From: Saccoglossus kowalevskii | Taxonomy: Eukaryota > Hemichordata > Enteropneusta > Harrimaniidae | Length of the DNA stretch: 30,457 nucleotides | Reading direction: 5' to 3' | Assembly: GCF_000003605.2 (NCBI RefSeq) | Contig: NW_003109995.1 | Location: forward strand, 44,468-74,924 | Part shown: positions 23,766 to 30,457 of the stretch, piece after piece | How the letters are laid out: each line of letters begins with the position of its first letter | Numbering within the stretch: the stretch's first letter is position 1 | The notes under the pieces: generated by a model | The model's database searches: none | Told to the model about the DNA's origin: nothing | Seen by the model: only the letters and a program-made list of their open reading frames with translations | Position numbers and translations under genes: made by a program

Positions 23766-23819
23766 ATGGCACAGTCCAAGATCGTTTGTTCAAAACTCTT
23801 CGTCTCTTTCCTCCAATAA
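23766..23819 (+). other. Possible upstream short ORF before POLR1C
   Basis: ATG at 23766, 17 codons, stop TAA at 23817-23819, out of frame with and ending 5 bases before the POLR1C start. It would only matter if transcription starts upstream of 23766, which the sequence does not show. Confidence 0.3.
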
Positions 23820-23824
23820 CCAAC

Positions 23825-23887
23825 ATGTCTGCCCGCATTGATGACAGACGAACTCGTGTTTGCCTCGATGAACACAGCGTGAAAGAT
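23825..23887 (+). CDS. POLR1C: POLR1C exon 1
   Basis: 21 codons, from [12 protein letters not shown] to HSVKD, ending at donor GTAAGT in phase 0. Length and the R-x-R-V core fit the variable N-terminus of RPAC1. Confidence 0.88.
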
Positions 23888-26800
23888 GTAAGTTTAGTAA
23901 ATTCATGCTTTTCAGTGTTATACAAACTAATGTTTTCCGGTATTAAACTGTGAAATTATTGTATTATTATTTTACTGCAGGTGCACTCTTCCGATTTTCC
24001 TGGCAGTTACGATGGATATGATGACTCTTGGAGTCAGGAATATTTTGAAAAGGTAAATAAAAAAAATATCCCTATCCTTATGAAATGCTTGAACCAGTTG
24101 CTTTAGAAAATACAAATTAAAAAGTTTAGAAATTTGAGCGTCTTATTTAGGTTTTTTCCTGTATTATTATTATTTTTTCATTTTATTGTATTTTTCATCA
24201 AAACCGCAAACACACAATAGCAATAAAGGTTATATTCTACTCCACAAATAATACGAAGCAGACATGCCTGGCGAGTGAGCGCAGGGAAGCAGTACTACAA
24301 ATTCTAACATGGCTGAGCTTGCATTTTTCACGATTACATAATCGTAGAACCCCAGAAGAACATTTGAGGCAGTGAAAGACAGCATTGTAATACTGTTGAA
24401 CAACAGTAAATCGTGAGCGTGGCATTTTTATTGGGTTATGATAATTTATTTTACTAAGAATGAATTACTACAAACTTTGTTTCTGAGTTTTATTCTACAG
24501 TTTTGCGCCAGTACCAAAGATTTTGAAAATTCATACTAAAAATTATTGGAGAAAATTGCTAGTAGTGCTTGCCACAAACATTGAAGAGTTTAAAGTTGAT
24601 GAAGAGCAAGCAAGTTGAAAAACTGTTTAACATTGTTGAACATTGTTGGCCCGAAATTAAAAAATAATATATTGACACCAGGTCACTGGTAGCATAGTTG
24701 GTGTCGCATCAGACTCATGATCGGTAGACCCAAGTTCAAATCCTACCTTAGGCTAAACATCAAAAGGGTCAACCCCTACCCTGGGTGAGTGTGCCACAGA
24801 CTCAATGAGAAGGCCAAACCACTGTCCGAGATTCATTCACTAACGAATGCGACTTTGGGGGAACCTTGGTTAAGGTTCGCAGGTGCTTGTGTTTGACCGA
24901 GCCTAGTTGACGCCAGGATAGGGCATTAAATTGCCATTTGATAGGGAGATGGCCGCACAGCCCTGTCATGTAGTCCCAAACAGGAAATGACTTCTGTGGC
25001 AATATGCACTATGTGTCAGCACTAGCAACTTGCACATACAAAAAAAAAAATTTAGGCGAGACAACAGTGACATTCAAAGTCCGGATCTGTCACCTGGCGC
25101 AAAAACATTTAAAAAAAAAATATATATATATATATTGACAAAAAAATTAAAAGCACAAAAGGTATTTTTTTCTTTATTTTCATTTTTCCTGAAAGCATAC
25201 TAGATTTAGGTAAAACTATGATTGAGGATTTCAAAAACTGGTACAGCATAGAAACGATAAATCTCATTGGATCATTATAAGTCTGCCTTTAAGTGTCAGC
25301 CAATAAATTGACCTGACACTTAAAGGCACTGCTACCAGTTTAAGAAGTGATGATGGTATGTGGAAGGTGTTGTTTTTGCAATTTGACAGTTGAAAAGATA
25401 ATTCAGTGTATGACAGGTGTGTTTTGTCACATTTGCTTAATAATGGAACTTAATGGTGCTGCAGCTTTGCGACATGTTGGTGGTGGACTCCAATTTATAA
25501 CTTAAATTCTTTTGCCTAAGAGGCAATATTATTTTTGGAAATAAAACCTGTCTCGCGTGTCTCACACACCCACTCATGAATAATCAATGACATCATGAAT
25601 AATTAATAGCAGTCAAATGTCCGCAGATGCGTCCAATCGGGATTTCTTTCACGGTCACGTTAGTTTTTGCGATCAAACTAAAAAAGACTTAAAATCAATT
25701 AATTATTTTTTTTTGTAAACAAAAAAGAAGTCCCAACTTTGCCAGTCTAACCTTTATACTGTACATGTATTTACAAAACGTCACAATTTTATTGACAGTT
25801 GTAAGTATCTTTTCACCAAAAACTTGTTTATCCACAGCAATACAAGTTTTGTTTTCACTTTTGTACTAATTTCTGCAATATCATGCCAAGAAAATGTATA
25901 AAAATACTGGTTTTGGAAACAGTTTTCGGACGATTTTACATGTGCAATATTAACGGTAAGGCTCAAATGTTAGGAATTTGAACTCGTGGTAGACGTTTAA
26001 CGCATTTTTTCATAGAATAACTTTAAGGTCTATTCATCAACTGATTCAATATTCCAATAAGAAACCATTCTAGTTTACAGGTCATTCAAGCTAGGATATC
26101 AAGATGCTATTCCTTGGTAACAGAGCGTATTCAGCGTGCTCATTTTTTTACACTGGCTATGGAAGAAATTGTTTTCAAGTGAACATGATCAAACTGATCA
26201 AAACAATTTGCAAAACAAAAAAAATCATTGATTTGTGGGGGAAATGACATCATTGCTTATGTTAATTTTATGTCAATAGAGAAATTACAAACAATAACAT
26301 AAAATAAACAAGGATTAAACTAAACACGCACTGTAACCATAGGCTGACGAGCATTCCTAAAACGAATTTCAATCAAGTGTTCTAAAACATTCATTTTTTT
26401 ATAGAACTGAAGAAAACAGTACATAAATTACCAAAATCTGCTAAGTAATTAAGTGGTTGAATATTTAGAGTCAGTGAAATTTTAGAGATTTTATGAAACT
26501 AGGTACGTAGGTGCTCCAGGGTAATCCACATACATGTTTAGTTTAGGGATGAAACTTGTGCATAGTATAGTTACACAATTTACAGCTGTTCTACAGATAT
26601 TTCAAGAACCCCTCACTATAAAAGCAACAAGCAATATCACAGTGCTGCTAGCTAAATTGCTTGGTATGTTGCTATATTTGTATAACGTAGTTTATAAAAC
26701 AGGTTATCATATTACTGCAACAAGGCACCTCATATTTTGCTAAAGTGGTAATTTCAAAGTAATTAGCCATGCAATTAGGCACAAGTGAGTAGTAACTTGC

Positions 26801-29668
26801 ACACATACAAGCCTGCCTCACATTTAGCTTGCATGAGGCTGGTCAAAATTTTCTGTTTGTTGAATAGTATACAGAAAAGATAATGTGAGGTTATTACGAG
26901 GATACCTCAATTGTAAATGTATGCACGAAGACAGTACAGCGGGAGTATCGACCAACGCGCAGCGGAGTTCGATGTGACGGCATACTGTCTGAGTGCATAC
27001 TTTGAGGTATCCTCGTAATAACCTTATTATTATACATCTTTTCCTTCCAAGGATACATCATGGGATTGCCAAAATCCAAAAAGATTAAAATTAGGTATGC
27101 TTCCAAAGTCAAAACATCATTATTAAGTGTTTTCTATTCTTTAGAATGCAGATTTGTTAGTCAGAAGTGACCAACTTGGTGGAAGTCAATGTGTTGTTTC
27201 TCTGAGTTTTTCTGTATTCATGCAGAAAATTTTGACGAAGACGTAGTTTGCATCATTAGAATAGTGTCTTAAATTGTCCTGGAGTTCTACCAACTAATTT
27301 AAGTCATGAATGGCAAGGAGAGTGGGCGCAAACAAACTGTTCTATTTGATTTAGGATATGGTTTGTTTTGAACTGTTAAACGGAAACTCGGTGGCAGTGG
27401 CAAGACTTGACACTAGAACAAGACAATACTTGATTAACACAAATAGTTTTGAGGACACGAACAAATCACAAGACTTTCTCTCTCAGCTACCTCGATTGTT
27501 CTCATTTATCGCTTTAAAATCCACAGAAATATGGCATTATTTTTTAATTATTAATTTATGTACTTCCTACTTCTAGTGGTGGAACATTGAAGTGCTATTT
27601 AATTGCTTGCTACCCCAATGTCTAAAATCACTTGAGCGTATGTGAATATTATCATAGTGTATATATCTGAGTATAAATTGAATATTTTAATATTGCGTTG
27701 CCCAATCCTCATTTGTATACAAGAAGATGACAGACAGATTTGAACATATCGTGACAATATCTACAATTCTGTAATTTTAGCGAATATTTTTGGTCAAAAA
27801 TGTTATTGTCAAATACCAACACCTTTGGATCTTAACCAAGGTTTTCAAAGTCACATGCAATAGTGAATCTGTGTCACACTTGCCCGGGGTAGGAGTCAAC
27901 CTTTTTTAATGTGCAGCCGAAGATGGGGTTTGAATTTGTCTACCTATCACGAGTCTGATGCAACAACCGCTATGCTACCAGTGACCAGTAAAAAAAAGTT
28001 GTTGTTGACTTCTTTTATTAAATGTCTACTCCAGTTGCTTCGATATTTTGTTGGTAAATGTGTACTTTGGATGAACCTTTATCAGATTTGAACATTTCAG
28101 GATGGTATCTTCAATTCTGTAATTTTTGTAATTCTGCCAATTTTGTCATTTTTCGTCAAAAATGCTATTTGACTTCTTCTTGATAACTACTAGGTAGATT
28201 GATTCAATAATTGGTATATATGTACATGTACCTTGGGTGGTCCTTGATTACATTAGTTTATTTTATGACATAAGGGAGATATTTTGACCATAAGATCATA
28301 TGTATAAATAATCTGAATTATACTCCTGATTTGTTTTTCAACAAATCGTGGATGATGAATAGGCTATTTTACCCCCAGGATTAGTACAGTATGAACTTTT
28401 GAGTTTTGACCAATTTCTTGTAAATTAATTTGTGCATTTGCCTTCTGTTTCATACATATAGATTAATGTGAATATCATCTATGGCAAGCAAAATAGAAGA
28501 AGGGAAAAGTGTGTCACACAATTAAATTTATGTTGCACCATAAGAACTTTCTGGTCCTGATCGCAGATGATTGCATGTCCCTGTATGCATGCATATTTGA
28601 CTTGTAACGATTCATCAAGCATGACCACCATGAACAGGTCATTGGTATTGTAAATGAACACATTCAATGACCTGATACATGAATGCACATTTTTTATTGG
28701 TCAATTACTGTGGAATACTTTATTTTTGCTGGAATTTATTTTCGCTGAAAAGGCTTTTTGCTTGGAATTTATTTTCACTGATTTTTGATGAGATTAATGT
28801 AAAATATAGGAAAAAATGTATATTCACTGGATTTTATTTTCACGGAATCATCCCTTTAGCGAAAATAGCGTAAATAAATTCCAAACGATAATAAAGTATT
28901 CTACAGTACTTGATCCTGTATCATGTTTGATGCTGAATATTGCAAGCTTTTTTTTTCTTCTAAAATTAGATTTCTAATTTGATACAACAAACTCTATAAG
29001 AGGTGACAATAAAATTGATTGAAACTTGTGCATACTAATTACCCAATTTGCTTGATACATAAGTGGATTCTGGGGATAAGTGATTAGTTTAGGGTTGAAA
29101 CCATAAATATTAATAACCTATTTAATTAAATGAGCCAAGATCTTACCACTAGTCAGATTTCAATGAAACATTGTACATAAATGCTCTGGGATAATCAACG
29201 GAACTGATTTGTTTATGGTTGAAAACAACCCTTATTGATAATCTAATTTGCATAAATTTGGGAATTTTTAACATCTCAAAAAATCAGATTCAAACATGTT
29301 GCAAAGGTGCTTCAATTTAATCCAGAGATTTACAATTAAATGTATTCATTTTGTTTTTAATAAGAATTTTCAGTGCATATTATTAACTTCAATACTGTAG
29401 ATCGTATTGTTCATCTCAAATAGCAGACATACTCGTATTAGTCTCCAGGCTTCTCAAATTTTAAACTAATTTTTAACAGTCTTAATATTTTTCCAAATCT
29501 CTCAGCACACAAGAGTTCTTTCTAAGCTTTCTTTGATTTTTATATCCTCCGCTATTCCAGCAATTTAAGATCGAAGTATTAAGTTTGTCTGAAACTGAGA
29601 TGGAATTTGATATGATTGGTATTGATGCTGCCGTTGCTAATGCTTTCAGGAGAATACTGTTATCTGAA
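23825..29668 (+). CDS. POLR1C: RNA polymerases I and III subunit RPAC1 (AC40), exons 1-3
   Basis: Three exons (23825-23887, 23981-24052, 29561-29668) join in phase 0 to 81 codons, and the gene continues off the right edge. Residues 22-45 read [16 protein letters not shown], then a FEK end. Residues 46-81 include [26 protein letters not shown]. The last block is the signature of the alpha-like RPAC1 family, which pairs with RPAC2 (POLR1D) to form the assembly platform of Pol I and Pol III in the nucleus, comparable to the bacterial alpha dimer. The human protein is 346 residues, so about three quarters is missing. Introns are GT-AG. Intron 2 is 5.5 kb. The ATG at 23825 is the first in-frame ATG. 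Confidence 0.95.
23981..24052 (+). CDS. POLR1C: POLR1C exon 2
   Basis: 24 codons between acceptor TTTTACTGCAG and donor GTAAAT, phase 0 at both ends. The V-H-(S/T)-(S/T)-D-F-P-G-x-Y-x-G-Y-D-D block is very typical of RPAC1. Confidence 0.95.
24676..25050 (+). mobile_element. tRNA-derived SINE, full copy
   Basis: The head carries Pol III promoter boxes: A box TAGCATAGTTGG (24690-24701) and B box AGTTCAAATCC (24733-24743). Between them an anticodon-loop-like CTCATGA suggests a tRNA-Met ancestor. An unrelated body of about 280 bases follows and ends in a run of A (25040-25050). A second, inverted copy lies at 27830-27992. Confidence 0.85.
25118..25136. repeat. (TA)n microsatellite after an A run
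   Basis: Short TA dinucleotide run directly after ten A. It may be the tail of a second retroposed piece (25050-25136). Confidence 0.6.
25285..25327. repeat. Perfect 15-bp inverted repeat with 13-base loop
   Basis: GCCTTTAAGTGTCAG at 25285-25299 and its exact reverse complement at 25313-25327, able to form a strong hairpin within POLR1C intron 2. Confidence 0.85.
26490..26600. repeat. Diverged repeat unit
   Basis: gaaactaggtacgtaggtg, then ctccagggtaatc and tttagtttagggatgaaac, resemble the units at 29020-29330. Confidence 0.4.
26888..27024. mobile_element. Palindromic MITE
   Basis: 137 bp with perfect 23-bp inverted ends (26888-26910 and 27002-27024, starting AGGTTATTACGAGGATACC). Imperfect pairing continues inward (GTATGCAC, GACAGTA). 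It is CpG-bearing in the centre. No coding. The target duplication is not clear. Confidence 0.75.
27830..27992 (-). mobile_element. tRNA-derived SINE, 3'-truncated copy
   Basis: The reverse complement matches the first ~160 bases of the SINE at 24676: ggtcactggtagcatag, gcatcagactc, a B-box region ATTCAAACCCC, then ccttggttaag. It is inverted relative to the other copy and lacks the tail. Confidence 0.8.
28706..28908. mobile_element. MITE with TACTGT ends and internal repeats
   Basis: About 203 bp. The ends are inverted copies over ~40 bases (TACTGTGGAATACTTTATT and, reversed, TACTGTAGAATACTTTATT). Inside, ggaatttattttcgctg, ggaatttattttcactg and ggattttattttcacgg repeat. The terminal TA could be a Tc1/mariner-type target site (inference). 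Confidence 0.7.
29015..29335. repeat. Diverged ~130-bp tandem units
   Basis: Units starting near 29023, 29168 and 29292 share gaaac-ttgt-cata, then tgct(c/t)-gg-taatc and gttta-ggttgaaa. They are related to 26490-26600. Individually they are weak matches. Confidence 0.4.
29561..29668 (+). CDS. POLR1C: POLR1C exon 3
   Basis: 36 codons between acceptor CTATTCCAG and donor GTAAGTC, phase 0 at both ends. It encodes the first beta strand and the alpha-motif helix [16 protein letters not shown], used for dimerisation with RPAC2. Confidence 0.96.
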
Positions 29669-29793
29669 GTAAGTCTCACAGAAATTGTATAGTAATTTTT
29701 CTTATCTCAAGGTAAATTATCCTGTATTTTAGCCAAGTTGAAAATCATGTCCCAGCTATAAGACATCGCGTACTGATGTCATATGTTAAAAAC

Positions 29794-30371
29794 GTATTGT
29801 CTTCTTTCAAGTTAGAAATAAAGTACAGTTAATCATGTATTGTCTTCTCTCAAGTCAGAAATAAAGTTCAGTTAATCATGTATTGTCTTCTCTCAAGTCA
29901 GAAATAAGTTCAGTTAATCATGTATTGTCTTCTCTCAAGTCAGAAATAAAGTTCAGTTAATCATGTATTGTCTTCTCTCAAGTTAGAAATAAGTTCAGTT
30001 AATCATGTATTGTCCTCTCAAGTTCAAAATATAGGACAGTTAATCATGTATTGTCTTCTCTCAAGTTAGAAATAAGTTCAGTTAATCATGTATTGTCTTC
30101 TCTCAAGTTAGAAATAAAGTTCAGTTAATCATGTATTGTCTTCTCTCAAGTTAGAAATAAAGTACAGTTAATCATGTATTGTCTTCTCTCAAGTTACAAA
30201 TAAAGTACAGTTAATCATGTATTGTCTTCTCTTAAGTTACAAATAAAGTACAGTTAATCATGTATTGTCTTTACTCAAGTTAGAAATAAAGTACAGTTAA
30301 TCATGTAATGTCTTCTCAAGTTAGAAATAAAGTTCAGTTAATCATGTATTGTCTTCTCTCAAGTTAGAAAT
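29794..30371 (+). repeat. 42-43-bp minisatellite in POLR1C intron 3
   Basis: About 14 head-to-tail units, each built of GTATTGTCTTCTCTCAAG, then ttagaaataaagt(a/t)cag and ttaatcat. Units differ by single-base changes and a recurring one-base deletion (ataaagt versus ataagt). One unit (near 30007) is more diverged. Confidence 0.96.
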
Positions 30372-30457
30372 TACTGTCTTCTGGGCAAGATGAAAATTGA
30401 GTCTAGTTCTTAATTTTTTTTTTTTAAAGTTTTAATTTGTCCTCTGTGCTGTGTTTT

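Larger units (their letters stand above)
24053..29560 (+). other. POLR1C intron 2 (5.5 kb)
   Basis: Holds two SINE copies, two MITEs, a hairpin and diverged repeats, listed separately. The remaining open frames (for example 24237-24425 minus, 26534-26743, 27358-27576) have no similarity that I recognise. Confidence 0.85.

Noticed and set aside
23593-23925. 110-codon minus-strand frame overlapping POLR1C exon 1
   Set aside because: It is antisense to a well-supported exon and shows no family similarity.
24690-24743. A and B boxes of a working tRNA gene
   Set aside because: No acceptor stem pairs, a long unrelated body and A tail follow, and a second truncated copy exists. This is a SINE.
29794-30371. 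Regular repeats that might suggest a CRISPR array
   Set aside because: The units are head to tail with no unique spacers, and the DNA is animal. It is a minisatellite.

Overview
The window is animal nuclear DNA. It is AT-rich, with split genes whose introns begin GT and end AG, the standard genetic code, tRNA-derived SINEs, mariner and LINE relics, many small MITE-like inverted-repeat elements and one assembly gap of Ns (17471-18110). The gene and repeat content fits a marine invertebrate, perhaps a non-vertebrate deuterostome, but the species cannot be fixed from the sequence alone.

Two protein-coding genes lie head to head and both run off the window. Left, minus strand (13377 down to 178 and beyond): 17 exons of an ABC-transporter subfamily C gene that most resembles the sulfonylurea receptors (ABCC8/ABCC9). 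Every exon joins in phase, giving about 1,009 codons that cover TMD0, the L0 linker, TMD1, a complete NBD1 and the first helix of TMD2. The rest of TMD2 and NBD2 lie beyond the left edge. Right, plus strand (23825 to 29668 and beyond): the first three coding exons of POLR1C (RPAC1/AC40), a subunit shared by RNA polymerases I and III.

Between and inside these genes the DNA is largely a transposon graveyard. A dead mariner with TA target duplications sits in ABCC intron 2. A TTAA-flanked MITE sits in ABCC intron 6, and two related elements lie upstream of POLR1C. A fragment of an L1-like endonuclease lies just upstream of the first recognised ABCC exon. From 14733 to 20373 there is a 5.6-kb unit with inverted arms of about 0.5 kb. 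Each arm carries ~41-bp-periodic subterminal repeats, and the interior holds a decayed integrase-like (DDE) transposase gene, a LINE tail and the gap. POLR1C intron 2 holds two copies of one tRNA-derived SINE, a palindromic MITE, a second MITE with internal repeats and a perfect hairpin. Its intron 3 begins with a 42-43-bp minisatellite.

The two host genes have unrelated jobs (membrane ATP-sensing/transport versus transcription of rRNA, 5S and tRNA), and nothing suggests that they work together. The most unusual structure is the long-armed element with its 41-bp repeat ladder.
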